Program-made: the position numbers and the translations under genes | The notes under the pieces: model-generated | Told to the model about the DNA's origin: nothing | What the model saw: only the letters and a program-made list of their open reading frames with translations | Databases searched by the model: none | Shown here: positions 55,789-64,000 of the stretch, in pieces | How positions within the stretch are numbered: position 1 is the first letter of the stretch | How the letters are laid out: every line of letters starts with the position of its first letter | Assembly: GCF_900233005.1 (NCBI RefSeq) | Contig: NZ_LT960612.1 | Span: 930,001 to 994,000, forward strand | DNA from: Vibrio tapetis subsp. tapetis | Lineage (GTDB): Bacteria > Pseudomonadota > Gammaproteobacteria > Enterobacterales > Vibrionaceae | Reading direction: 5' to 3' | DNA length: 64,000 nt

Positions 55789-57463
55789 TGATAGATTCCT
55801 CGAATGTCTTGGTGATGCCTTTTACGGCTTTATCATTGCGTGGTTTTGGTGAACCTGGCTGGTTTAACCAGTATTCAGCTCCCCTTATTTCATTAAGCTT
55901 TGGGCTGCATGAGTGTGAATTGCTGATGGATAATGACAGTAAGTGATTGTCGACATCATAGGCAAAATTGTCTAACCCATCTTGTGTGGTGACGCCCCCT
56001 TCGATTATTTTTGAAATGTGTTGCCACCACATATTCGAAAGCCCCGGATAATCGGGTACGTTTGTGCCGGTTGGTGTCCAGATATCTCGGCCTGAGCTTC
56101 GATAAAATTCCACTAGGCCGCCTAGAAAAGGAGCCTGTTCAGTCATAAATACCGAATCAATATCTGATTTTCTGATCGGAGTTAGGCCAACTAGCGTTTT
56201 ACGCAGTGAGACCGTTTTTGATACGACGAATTGAGCATAAAGCCAGGCCGCTTGCTGTCGTTTTAGTGGCGTGTTTTTGAGGAGTGTCCACGCGCCCGTA
56301 TCTTGATATCCAGATTTCATTCCTTTTTGCCAATATTTTCCCAAAGGAGAGGGGGCAACGCGCCATTTTGGCGTTCCGTCGAGATTCACAACAGGTAGGC
56401 TAGGGTGAGTTAAATCAGAAACAAACGCGGTATACCAAAAAATTTGCTGAGCAATCACGCCTTTCGCGGGCCATTCGCCTGCTTGGCTAAAGTTTAGAGT
56501 AACGGCTTCTTCTGGGGCGTATTGTAACCATTCAATATACTTATCAATAGCGTAGACAGCGGCTGGGCTGTTGAGTGCTCCACCTCTAGAAATGCTGGCT
56601 CCAGAAGGTCGGCAACCAGTGACTCTGATCCCCCATTCATCAACGGGAACGCCATTGGGTAGCCCTTTGTCGCCAACACCTGCCATTGATAACCATGCAT
56701 CGGACAATCGCCAACCGAGAGATGGGTCGGTTTTGGCATAGTCCATATGGCCATAAATCCGTTGTCCGTCGATCTCGGCAATGTCTTCTGAAAAAAAGGC
56801 GGCGATGTCTTCATAGGCCTGCCAGTTTTGAGGTACACCGAGTTCGTAACCGTAGATTTCTCTAAACCTATCTTGAAAATCTTTGCGGCTAAACCAGTCG
56901 TGACGATACCAATAAAGGTTCGCAAATTGTTGATCCGGAAGTTGGTAGAGCTCACCATCTGGAGCGGTAGTAAATTTTAGGCCGATAAAGTCGTCGAGAT
57001 CTAGCGTCGGTGAGGTGACAGATTTGCCTTCATTCGCCATAAATTGAGTTAAGGAAACGACGTTTTCTGAGCGAAAGTGAGTCCCAATTAAATCGCTGTC
57101 GTTGATGTAAGCATCGTATAGATTTTGTTTGGTAATTTGTTGAGCCTCGAGTTTCTTAAGAACATCGTCTTCACCCGTTAGTTCATGGATTACTTTTATT
57201 CCCGTTATGTCATAGAAGGATTTGGCCAACACGCTGGCCTCATACCAATGAGTGGTAATACGCTCTGAAGTGACTCTGATTTCTAGTCCTTTAAAGGGTT
57301 CTGCTGCTTTGGCAAACCAGCGTAATTCTTGTCTTTGTTCTTCTCTAGATAAGGTTGACGGGTAGAATTCATTTAACCAAGGTTCAATAGCGGTATCGTT
57401 CGCAAAAAGTGCAAATGGACTGAATGCGAAAGCTACCGCAAAGAATTGGCGCGCTCCAAACAT
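55775..57463 (-). CDS. Extracellular solute-binding protein, family 1 (glycerol/sugar-type)
   Basis: The protein of about 562 residues has a signal region ending near LFAND and follows the large solute-binding proteins of glycerol-type ABC uptake systems: YPSTLSREEQRQELRWFAKAAEPFKGLEI in parts, INDSDLIGTHFRSENVVSLTQFM, TTAPDGELYQLPDQQFANLYWYRHDWF, and SMAGVGDKGLPNG. No permease or ATPase genes are next to it; a family 3 binding protein gene overlaps its end. It may therefore work as a receptor or share another transporter. I use the ATG at 57463 with AGAGG upstream; the ATG at 57493 is the alternative. Confidence 0.83.
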   Translation of the reverse strand: MFGARQFFAVAFAFSPFALFANDTAIEPWLNEFYPSTLSREEQRQELRWFAKAAEPFKGLEIRVTSERITTHWYEASVLAKSFYDITGIKVIHELTGEDDVLKKLEAQQITKQNLYDAYINDSDLIGTHFRSENVVSLTQFMANEGKSVTSPTLDLDDFIGLKFTTAPDGELYQLPDQQFANLYWYRHDWFSRKDFQDRFREIYGYELGVPQNWQAYEDIAAFFSEDIAEIDGQRIYGHMDYAKTDPSLGWRLSDAWLSMAGVGDKGLPNGVPVDEWGIRVTGCRPSGASISRGGALNSPAAVYAIDKYIEWLQYAPEEAVTLNFSQAGEWPAKGVIAQQIFWYTAFVSDLTHPSLPVVNLDGTPKWRVAPSPLGKYWQKGMKSGYQDTGAWTLLKNTPLKRQQAAWLYAQFVVSKTVSLRKTLVGLTPIRKSDIDSVFMTEQAPFLGGLVEFYRSSGRDIWTPTGTNVPDYPGLSNMWWQHISKIIEGGVTTQDGLDNFAYDVDNHLLSLSISNSHSCSPKLNEIRGAEYWLNQPGSPKPRNDKAVKGITKTFEESINAWR

Positions 57464-57641
57464 CAACGGTTTACCTCTAAGATCTGATAACATTAACTAT
57501 GGCTCAGATATGTGAATTTGCCAATATGCGGTGCTTATCTGATGTCGCTCGTTTCTCGAAATACTATTGAGGTCGTATCGTTGGTAATGTTTGCGTGATG
57601 AACTTATTGGCGAATACAGAGGGTAACAAGAAGCGATGAAA

Positions 57642-58139
57642 CTAACCTTGTGGTAGCCTTTTTAACGTCGCAGGCACAATGAGCTTATGCACAGGGGCCA
57701 CAAAGAACATATACACTTTACCAAAGGTGTTCTTTACATGAACAACGCTGCTTGCATGAAGAGTGGCGGTGTCTCCGTTCGGGTCAATGAAAAACGAGAG
57801 TCTTACGTCTAAGTGCTTGTCCCTGTCTTCGAGGATCACTTCTTCATGATTGAGTGAGTAGATGGAAAAGATCCCGAGTTGATCTCCAACTTGATATTCA
57901 TTGCTTGGTTTATCGACACTAAAGTCAGCCATTTTTCCGAGATGTTTTAGCCCAAGTCTAGAAACAATCTGATTTCGCAATGTCATCAGCCTATTGACCC
58001 AGCTTGGGGTTTCTTGTGCCATTCGCATGTAAAGCTCTAACGCCGATTGACCTTCGTAATGGATATTCACGTGATGAGTATCAGAAAAATAAGCATTTTC
58101 AGTGAGTTTACTGATCATTGTGTTCTCAGGAATTGCCAT
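57642..58139 (-). CDS. DUF2867 family protein
   Basis: The 165-residue soluble protein shows DUF2867 features: DTHHVNIHYEGQSALELYMRM in parts, PSWVNRLMTLRNQIV, FSIYSLNHEEVILEDRDKHLDVRLSF and VVHVKNTFGKVYMFFVAPVHKLIVP near the end. The fold is close to the START/SRPBCC-like proteins, and the role is unknown. The ATG at 58139 has AAAGGA six bases upstream; the frame is open for 29 more codons, which are unlikely to be translated. Confidence 0.85.
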   Translation of the reverse strand: MAIPENTMISKLTENAYFSDTHHVNIHYEGQSALELYMRMAQETPSWVNRLMTLRNQIVSRLGLKHLGKMADFSVDKPSNEYQVGDQLGIFSIYSLNHEEVILEDRDKHLDVRLSFFIDPNGDTATLHASSVVHVKNTFGKVYMFFVAPVHKLIVPATLKRLPQG

Positions 58140-58383
58140 AATACGTCCTTTGTATGTACTTCCTATTGTTATTGTGAGGCTATGTCTGACTTTAGAAAGT
58201 GAATGGTAATGAATTAAGTACATCAAATATTAGCATTTGAGCATTAACTAAAAAACAAATTAAATGATAATTATTTGCATTGTTAGACTTGAACGTTATG
58301 ATTCACCACATGAATTAATTCAGCCTTCCTAGTGCTCTTGTTTTATTGAAGATGGGCGTACGATAAGAGGGCCAATAGTGACT

Positions 58384-58863
58384 ATGTTTAAAAAATCATT
58401 AATTATCATGAGCTGTGCTTTGGTTAGTTTCTCAAGTGCAGCTAAATTAGAGTTGGTTGCAGAGTATCAAGACTGGCAGCGCTTTGAAGCGAAGAGCTTT
58501 GACGGAAAAAATACGGTTATGCTTGGGGTTGCGGAGCCTAGTCAATCAGATCATACCGAAACTATTGCACTTCGTTGTACCACCGAGGGGGTCAATCTGT
58601 TGTTTTTCCATTCTGTCAGTCGTGATGAACTTGGCTATGAGGTAAAAGCACAAATCGATTCGAATGCCTCGTTTACAATGGATGTCTGGATTAAGGGATC
58701 GACTCATTGGGCGACAGTGCCAGATGAGCACCTCAAACAGTTCCAAACTGGTAGTCAGCTTAATATTGAATTGTTAGGGGATGCTAGTAATGATGGGGTA
58801 ACACTATCACTCAAAGGATTTGCAAAAATGCACCAAGTGTTAGTCCCGACCTGTATTGAGTGA
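58384..58863 (+). CDS. Small periplasmic protein, unknown
   Basis: The 159-residue protein has a signal peptide (MFKKSLIIMSCALVSFSSAAK, cut near residue 19). The mature part of about 140 residues is beta-rich with two cysteines (ALRCTTEG and LVPTCIE), which could form a disulfide. Such layouts are seen in invasion-associated-locus-B-like and similar proteins, but I do not assign a family. It lies 36 bp before an AraC-type regulator gene in the same direction and may be co-transcribed with it. Confidence 0.7.
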   Translation: MFKKSLIIMSCALVSFSSAAKLELVAEYQDWQRFEAKSFDGKNTVMLGVAEPSQSDHTETIALRCTTEGVNLLFFHSVSRDELGYEVKAQIDSNASFTMDVWIKGSTHWATVPDEHLKQFQTGSQLNIELLGDASNDGVTLSLKGFAKMHQVLVPTCIE

Positions 58864-58898
58864 CTTAGGATAAGACAATCTACTTAAAAGGATCGTAA

Positions 58899-59702
58899 GT
58901 GGAATCAGCAAAAATATGGAAAAGCGAGCACTTTTCAGGGATTGAATTGTTGTCTGCCAGTTACAACAAATTTGAATTTGCCAAGCATTGGCATGATGAA
59001 CTGGCAATTGGTTTGATCGAGGAAGGCGCCGAAGGGTTACTTTATCGTGGTCGGGACATTGTCGTGCCGAAAAATCACATTATTGCTATCAACCCTTCAG
59101 AGATTCATACGGGTTACGTAAGTTGTCATGAAGGCTGGCGTTATCGTATGTTTTATTTTGATTTGCATACGATTTACCAACAATTTGAGCAGTCCGGAAT
59201 TCCAGTTGATCCGATTATAGATAAACCAGTAATAGATGATATCAATTTATTTTCCGAGCTTAAGCAGCTTCACATGGCGCTTGAAAATAGCAGCTTTAAT
59301 CTGACCAAAGATTCATTGCTGGCCGTCGTACTCGAAAAATTGTTTACCCGTTATGGCTCAGTAAAAGCGAGCCGATGTTCAAGAAGTCACGACGACAAAA
59401 GTGCGCTTCAAACCAAAGAGTATCTGCTTGATAACTGGCAGTTGAATGTTTCGTTAGAAGAGTTAGAAGGAGAAACTGGCCGGTCGAAGTTTCAATTAAT
59501 CAGAGCCTTCAAACTTGCCTATGGGATCACGCCCCATCAGTTTCTTCTTTTGGTTAAGGCTCAGAAAGCGAAATACTTGTTAGCCAAGGGAAACAGCTGT
59601 GTAGAAACATCGCTTACTTGTGGGTTTTACGATCAAAGTCACTTCAACAGAAACTTCAAACGGGCTTTTGGCATCACTCCCACAAACTACCTTTCTCGTT
59701 AA
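58899..59702 (+). CDS. AraC-family regulator with cupin sensor
   Basis: The 267-residue regulator has an N-terminal cupin-type ligand pocket (about 10-100; KHWHDELAIGLIEEGAEG, NPSEIHTGYVS) and a C-terminal pair of helix-turn-helices (about 165-265; LEELEGETGRSKFQLIRAFK, FYDQSHFNRNFKRAFGITP). The start is GTG behind AAAGGA. The next gene, a LysE exporter, begins 72 bp later in the same direction. This AraC-LysE pairing is common, with the regulator controlling the exporter in response to an amino acid or related compound. Confidence 0.9.
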   Translation: MESAKIWKSEHFSGIELLSASYNKFEFAKHWHDELAIGLIEEGAEGLLYRGRDIVVPKNHIIAINPSEIHTGYVSCHEGWRYRMFYFDLHTIYQQFEQSGIPVDPIIDKPVIDDINLFSELKQLHMALENSSFNLTKDSLLAVVLEKLFTRYGSVKASRCSRSHDDKSALQTKEYLLDNWQLNVSLEELEGETGRSKFQLIRAFKLAYGITPHQFLLLVKAQKAKYLLAKGNSCVETSLTCGFYDQSHFNRNFKRAFGITPTNYLSR

Positions 59703-59773
59703 TTTCAATTTTGTACAAGAGACTTAAAATACGATGAATTATTCTTCTTTCAACATGTTAGAGGAGAGAAAGT

Positions 59774-60385
59774 ATGAGTCTATTTTTTGTTTGGTTAGGG
59801 GTTATGTTCCCACTGGTTTTTAGCCCAGGCCCTGCCAATATCATTTTTGCAGCATCCGGCGCGAGAGTCGGCGTTCGACAATCATTACCGCTTTTATTCG
59901 GAGTGGATCTTGTCTTTATAATCAAGTCGTTACTCATTGGGTTTGGATTAGGACAAGTTCTTCAAGGTTACCCAAATGTCATGAATGTGATGCAGTTTCT
60001 TGGCGCAAGCTATCTTATTTATATGGCTGTCTCCTTCTTAAAAAGTGCGAATAAAACGTCAGAAAGTGAGCAAAAAGTGTTTGGTTTCGTCGATGGTGTA
60101 TTTGTGCAATTACTGAATAGCAAAGGCTGGTTAATGGTCTTGCTGATGTTTTCGCTTTTTAGTGAGCAGGCTCAGGATACCTTTGGAAACCAAGGGGTTT
60201 TTGTTTTAGTGCTCTGGCTTGCGTTACTGAATGTTTCGATGCATCTGCTATGGATTAAGATGGGTTTTTGGTTATCAAAAATCAGTAGTAGCCCGCAATA
60301 TGCCAAGGGTTTGAATTGTTTTTATGCCAGTTGTTTGCTTTTGGTGTCATTTGGCTTAATCATAAATAATCCAATGTGGCTTTGA
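59774..60385 (+). CDS. LysE/RhtB-family amino-acid exporter
   Basis: The 203-residue membrane protein has six hydrophobic segments and the LysE family start FSPGPANIIFAASGARVGVRQSLPLLFGVDL in parts, followed by LGASYLIYMAVSFL and FVDGVFVQLLNSKGWLMVLLMFSLF. The family exports amino acids or analogues. AGAGGAGAG lies close upstream of the ATG. It is probably controlled by the AraC-type regulator just before it. Confidence 0.9.
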   Translation: MSLFFVWLGVMFPLVFSPGPANIIFAASGARVGVRQSLPLLFGVDLVFIIKSLLIGFGLGQVLQGYPNVMNVMQFLGASYLIYMAVSFLKSANKTSESEQKVFGFVDGVFVQLLNSKGWLMVLLMFSLFSEQAQDTFGNQGVFVLVLWLALLNVSMHLLWIKMGFWLSKISSSPQYAKGLNCFYASCLLLVSFGLIINNPMWL

Positions 60386-60571
60386 TTTAAGAGCCCAAAT
60401 GATGTGGATTTGAAACGCATCTATCGATCTAAGCGTGGTTAAACATGGTCGCACAAGAATGCCGATAGGGTTCATTGTGCGCCAGTATTAAAAAGGAAGT
60501 GGCAGATTGGGACGTAGCATTCCGATCAGACAATATTGCTAAGTTCTCCTCCTTCTCAAAAAAACAGCAAA

Positions 60572-60590
60572 GAAAATGAGAATCATTTGT
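60572..60590 (+). promoter_or_regulatory. Candidate Fur box upstream of the FhuF-like gene
   Basis: GAAAATGAGAATCATTTGT agrees with the 19-bp Fur consensus at 14 positions by eye, about 50-70 bp before the start codon. Confidence 0.65.
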
Positions 60591-60641
60591 AAGTGAGGGT
60601 GGGTTTATTTATGCTCTCACCACGAATTGATCAGAATAAGA

Positions 60642-61382
60642 ATGAACACAATGAGTGGGCAACCGTTTTATGAGCACCTTTTTGAGCACTCAGTACAAGT
60701 GACTCCGTACTTGAAAGGGGCCATTAATTTCTCACCTAATGAGACGTTAGCCGGATCCACTATCCACGTTGATCTTCCTAGTTCCGAATGCATTCGTGAG
60801 CTTTATGAAAGTTTGAAGCGTTCTCACCCGGAAGCAGGGGCGCCATACTGGCTCACTCGGACATGGACTTTGCTTTGCTGGCAACCCGTCTATGTAGCAT
60901 TCATTGCGATCTATGCGTGTCGGGGCCTACCACCACTTTCTACAATGGGTCAGCAGGTTCATCCTAACTTTGTAGCCGGATATCAGTTTGACTCTGATCA
61001 CTACACGCAAGGTAGTGAACAAGAACTGATCTTACAAGCTGGTCGGGAGCTCGGTATTCTGTTCGAATATTACCAAAAAGAGATGAGTGAGTGGGTTCGG
61101 ATTCGGCCGGGCTTTACTCGTCATCTTATCGCTGACGGGATACTCGGCTGTCTGGTTAAATTGAGCCAATTTTCTTCCAACTTACCCAAAGACTATCTGT
61201 TTGAACAAGCTAAACAATGGTTGATTGCCTGCAACTTACCAGAAAAGCTGATGGCTTCTTTGACTTACAACGAAGAATCAAAGCAGCTCAGCCTAGTGCG
61301 AACGAGTTGCTGTTTGGTGATTAAATGTAACGGCAGGAAGTTGTGCTTAGACTGCCCACGGCACCCAGACAATAAACGTTAA
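60642..61382 (+). CDS. FhuF-like siderophore ferric-iron reductase
   Basis: The protein of about 246 residues ends with the [2Fe-2S] signature of FhuF, CC-x10-C-x2-C (SCCLVIKC...KLCLDCPRH). It also has the conserved GYQFDSDHYTQGSEQEL and VRIRPGFTRHLIADGILGCLVKL stretches of siderophore-iron reductases. It probably reduces ferric iron in the cytoplasm to free it from an imported siderophore. The start is uncertain among TTG 60627, ATG 60642 and ATG 60651, with no strong ribosome site; I use the middle one. Its end overlaps the convergent MFS gene by four bases. The Fur box upstream and FhuC/FhuD nearby support the iron role. Confidence 0.85.
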   Translation: MNTMSGQPFYEHLFEHSVQVTPYLKGAINFSPNETLAGSTIHVDLPSSECIRELYESLKRSHPEAGAPYWLTRTWTLLCWQPVYVAFIAIYACRGLPPLSTMGQQVHPNFVAGYQFDSDHYTQGSEQELILQAGRELGILFEYYQKEMSEWVRIRPGFTRHLIADGILGCLVKLSQFSSNLPKDYLFEQAKQWLIACNLPEKLMASLTYNEESKQLSLVRTSCCLVIKCNGRKLCLDCPRHPDNKR

Positions 61383-62587
61383 GGCAGCCCGCTTGTTTTG
61401 GTTGTTTCGGTATTTTCTGATAAGTAGCCAGTAGCAAGAATGAGAACAGAAAACGCGATGCATAGGTAGATAGGGTAAAGTGGGCTAAGCGTTGACGTAA
61501 ATGCCAGCAGTGATGCTAGTCCATATCCTATGGTATGAGACATAGAAATGTAACCGGCGACGGTAGCTGGAGCATCGTTATGTTTTTCCGTTGCCGATGA
61601 TGTGTAGGCGGGAACAAGTAGCGCTGCGCCAACAGAGGTCACAGCCATCGCAATTCCAAACCCCCAGATGCTAGGTAACAAGAAAAGCGCAAATCCTACG
61701 ACCAAAAATATCCCACCAAAGCGATACATAACAAAGGGCGTTAACTTCTTCTTTTTTATCACCAAAGCCTGAGTGATGAACGTACACGCTGCACTTATCG
61801 TCAGCAATAGGCCAATGCCGTTGCTTAATTGTCCCGTAGACCAGCTCGTTACCGCTAAAATCAGTGGAGAAAAACTGTACTGAAGTAAGGCGATTGCGGC
61901 GCACAGCAATAGACCACTCATTAAGAAAGGCGCTAGCGTTCTTTGGGGAAGCCAAGGTGTTGGCAACGTTTGATCTTGAGGTGCACCGTTCTTGTTAGGT
62001 GCGGGCAATAATAGTGTGGTGGCTAACGCAATACAGGGCAGCAGGATCATAATGATCAAAGGTGCGAACGGCGAGATCTTGAGTGCCAAGAGAGAAATGA
62101 TTGGCCCAACTAAGCGACCAGCACTTAAGCCGATACTGATTGACGTAATTGCTTGAATACGGGCTTTATCACCACAAAGAAGGATCGCCCAATGCTGGCT
62201 TGCAGGAACCATCCCCGAAACCGTGCAGCCATAGATAATTCGAGCAACGATTAGCCCTATGAAGCATAGAAAGTAAGAAGCTTCGCCATTTTTACTGGTG
62301 ATCGCAAACCAGCACAGCAATGAAAAGCTGACCGCCATGCCAATAAGAGCCTGAATGATCACCTTTTTGGGGCCATGCTTGTCACTATAGCGCCCCCATA
62401 AGGGGGCTGATGGTAAAAACAGCACGCTGCCTATCGCGATGAAAATTGACCAAGTGGGCAAACTGAATGCCGAATGTTCAACAAGAAAAGGCAAAGAGAT
62501 CAGTAGGCCGTTTTGGCCGATTCCCATCAATGCGGAAACCAGGCTGATGGCGATTAAGTGAAACCGTTTATTTTTTATAACTGACAT
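61379..62587 (-). CDS. MFS transporter in the iron-uptake cluster
   Basis: The 402-residue protein has 12 hydrophobic helices and the MFS loop signature GRYSDKHGPKKVI between helices 2 and 3. GLSAGRLVGPIISLLALKISPFAPLI is the second-half entry. It resembles drug or siderophore exporters of the major facilitator family. Because it is transcribed divergently from fhuC over a shared Fur-box region, I suspect siderophore export or intermediate recycling; this is inferred from place only. It overlaps the end of the reductase gene by four bases. Confidence 0.85.
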   Translation of the reverse strand: MSVIKNKRFHLIAISLVSALMGIGQNGLLISLPFLVEHSAFSLPTWSIFIAIGSVLFLPSAPLWGRYSDKHGPKKVIIQALIGMAVSFSLLCWFAITSKNGEASYFLCFIGLIVARIIYGCTVSGMVPASQHWAILLCGDKARIQAITSISIGLSAGRLVGPIISLLALKISPFAPLIIMILLPCIALATTLLLPAPNKNGAPQDQTLPTPWLPQRTLAPFLMSGLLLCAAIALLQYSFSPLILAVTSWSTGQLSNGIGLLLTISAACTFITQALVIKKKKLTPFVMYRFGGIFLVVGFALFLLPSIWGFGIAMAVTSVGAALLVPAYTSSATEKHNDAPATVAGYISMSHTIGYGLASLLAFTSTLSPLYPIYLCIAFSVLILATGYLSENTETTKTSGLP

Positions 62588-62661
62588 AGGTTGTGGGTGC
62601 TACAAAGTGTAAGAAAGCTCATTTATGATTATTTTAGGGTAATGATAAGCTTATTGATTAT

Positions 62662-62680
62662 GTGAATTATTATCATTATA
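62662..62680. promoter_or_regulatory. Candidate Fur box between MFS and fhuC
   Basis: GTGAATTATTATCATTATA fits the Fur consensus at 14 of 19 positions. A second weaker match (GGTAATGATAAGCTTATTG, 62638-62656) lies next to it. The pair sits in the 149-bp divergent region. Confidence 0.6.
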
Positions 62681-62736
62681 ATTTTAATGTGGTAACATTA
62701 ACGTCTATTAGCCGATAACTCAACTTCATATTTGAT

Positions 62737-63504
62737 ATGTACCAGCTTACCAATACATCTTTCGATATCGACGGCAAGACGATTCTTGCTCCGACGAACC
62801 TGACGTTTGAACCAAACCAGATAACGACCTTACTGGGTCATAATGGCTGTGGGAAATCCACATTGGTTAAGCTGTTAAGTCGACAAAATACGCCGACTCA
62901 AGGCCAAGTATTCTTCGATAATCAGTTAGTTTCTTCGTACAGTCATCTTGAGTTTGCGCATCGTGTTGCTTACTTGCCACAACACCCACCCATCACTGAT
63001 GGTGTGACGGTTAGAGAGTTGGCGTGCTTTGGTCGGTATCCTTGGAAAGGGGCTTTTGGGCGTTACAGTAAAAATGATTACGCCATTGTCGATGACGCCA
63101 TTGAAAAAGTAGGCCTAAGCGCGTTCGCGAATCGATTTGTCGCAACTTTGTCGGGCGGTGAAAGACAAAGAGCTTGGGTTGCGATGTTACTGGCTCAACA
63201 AAGCCAATGCATTTTGCTTGATGAGCCGACTTCCGCATTGGATGTGGCTCACCAACACGAATTGTTAGCATTAATCCGAGATCTCAATCAGTCACTAGGC
63301 TTAACGGTCATCATGGTGCTTCATGATGTCAACATGGCCGCCAAATTCAGCGATCAGTTGGTTGCGCTTCATTCCGGAAATGTGATTGCCTCTGGCACCC
63401 CGAAAGAAATGATGACCCCCGACACGCTGATGCAAATCTACGGTATGGAACTCGCTCTATTTGAGCACCCCAAAACTGGGCAACCGATTAGCTACATCTC
63501 CTAA
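62737..63504 (+). CDS. fhuC: Ferric-siderophore ABC transporter ATPase (FhuC type)
   Basis: The 255-residue ATPase has Walker A GHNGCGKST, Q-loop VAYLPQHPP, signature LSGGERQRAWVA, Walker [13 protein letters not shown] and the switch histidine in VLHDVNMAAKFSD. The sequence is of the FhuC/FepC family that powers import of iron-siderophore complexes. A FhuD-type binding-protein gene follows after 31 bp, as in fhuCDB operons. The divergent region upstream contains Fur boxes. Confidence 0.92.
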   Translation: MYQLTNTSFDIDGKTILAPTNLTFEPNQITTLLGHNGCGKSTLVKLLSRQNTPTQGQVFFDNQLVSSYSHLEFAHRVAYLPQHPPITDGVTVRELACFGRYPWKGAFGRYSKNDYAIVDDAIEKVGLSAFANRFVATLSGGERQRAWVAMLLAQQSQCILLDEPTSALDVAHQHELLALIRDLNQSLGLTVIMVLHDVNMAAKFSDQLVALHSGNVIASGTPKEMMTPDTLMQIYGMELALFEHPKTGQPISYIS

Positions 63505-63535
63505 ATCCACACTCTTAAATCAAAAGGAATTTGTT

Positions 63536-64000
63536 GTGAATAAGCTTATTACGGCGCTGTGTGCCGTGTTCACTTTCAATGCTTATGCGCTTGAGGTAAC
63601 ACATGAAATGGGCACGGTTTCTTTCGATACGACGCCACAAAAAGTGGTGGCGTTAGACTGGGCTCTCACCGAAACCGTGTTGAGCCTTGGGGTTGAACTT
63701 GAGGGCGTTGCAGACGCAAAAGGTTATCAACAATGGGTTGTTGAGCCTGCGCTCGATGCTGGCGTCATCGATGTGGGTTCTCGACGTGAGCCAAATCTTG
63801 AATTGCTGACAGAGCTTAAGCCAGATGTAATCTTAATTAGCGCCCATATGGCGGCTGCATATAATCAACTAAACAGCATTGCTCCTGTTCTGGTGTTTAG
63901 TATCTACAGTGAAAAGAAACAGCCGTTAGAATCAGCCAAATCAGTCACTTTATCGTTAGGTAAACTGTTCAACAAAGAGAAGCAAGCCGAACAAGTGATT
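63536..64000 (+). CDS. fhuD: Ferric-siderophore binding protein (FhuD type), partial
   Basis: The frame is open for 155 codons to the window edge. A GTG start with AAAGGA upstream gives a signal peptide (MNKLITALCAVFTFNAYA), then a class III binding-protein domain: PQKVVALDWALTETVLSLGVE, GSRREPNLELLTELKPDVIL and SIAPVLVFSI. It should bind a hydroxamate-type or related ferric siderophore in the periplasm for import by FhuBC. The C-terminal half and the permease gene lie outside the window. Confidence 0.9.
   Translation, partial: MNKLITALCAVFTFNAYALEVTHEMGTVSFDTTPQKVVALDWALTETVLSLGVELEGVADAKGYQQWVVEPALDAGVIDVGSRREPNLELLTELKPDVILISAHMAAAYNQLNSIAPVLVFSIYSEKKQPLESAKSVTLSLGKLFNKEKQAEQVI

Noticed and set aside
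1..64000. tRNA, rRNA, CRISPR arrays, riboswitches, replication origin, integrase or phage genes
   Set aside because: I looked for the usual signatures and found none; in particular the Zorya island has no integrase and no tRNA at its borders.

Overview
The window looks like a Vibrio chromosome, probably the second chromosome of a species in the harveyi/parahaemolyticus group. The evidence is moderate GC, Vibrio-type proteins (DUF3316, DUF3103, NhaD, many MCPs), and a gene order (purine nucleoside phosphorylase, L,D-transpeptidase, Lpp, DEAD-box helicase, TonB receptor, MCP, pstSCAB) that I recall from V. cholerae chromosome II. That synteny is from memory, not from a search.

Layout. 1-3.0 kb: a TPR-GGDEF protein (cut by the window edge) and an overlapping TPR protein. 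3.2-4.7 kb: a lone transposase-like zinc-ribbon protein. 4.8-8.9 kb: deoD, an L,D-transpeptidase convergent with an Lpp-type lipoprotein, and a DEAD-box helicase. 9-15 kb: a Fur-box TonB receptor and two paralogous MCPs. 15.1-18.8 kb: a Pho-box pstSCAB operon. 18.8-20.9 kb: a group IIC intron sitting exactly behind the pstB terminator. 21-31.5 kb: an accessory island between two diverged 269-bp direct repeats, carrying a complete type I Zorya anti-phage system (zorABCD). 31.4-39.7 kb: DUF3103 lipoprotein, YwbE-like protein, methyltransferase, a Pho-box PhoX phosphatase, arfB, a YqaB-type phosphatase and small envelope proteins. 39.9-45.8 kb: MCP, an IS4-family element, a GalR-type repressor and NhaD. 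46-52.1 kb: an RND pump and its adaptor, divergent from a two-component system. 52.3-55.1 kb: a methyltransferase and a second, nearly identical group IIC intron, again directly behind a terminator. 55-60.4 kb: two overlapping genes for orphan solute-binding proteins, DUF2867, a periplasmic protein, an AraC regulator and a LysE exporter. 60.5-64 kb: a Fur-box iron cluster (FhuF-like reductase, MFS, FhuC, partial FhuD).

Themes. Phosphate starvation links pstSCAB and phoX through CTGTC-type Pho boxes. Iron starvation links the TonB receptor with the FhuF/MFS/FhuCD cluster. The L,D-transpeptidase and the Lpp ending in lysine form a plausible enzyme-substrate pair. The most striking locus is the Zorya island: its ZorA tail carries five 51-residue tandem repeats of exactly equal length, ZorD ends in an Mrr-like nuclease domain, a small exported protein lies upstream, and the flanking repeats carry remnants of the neighbouring chromosomal genes, which record how the island arrived.
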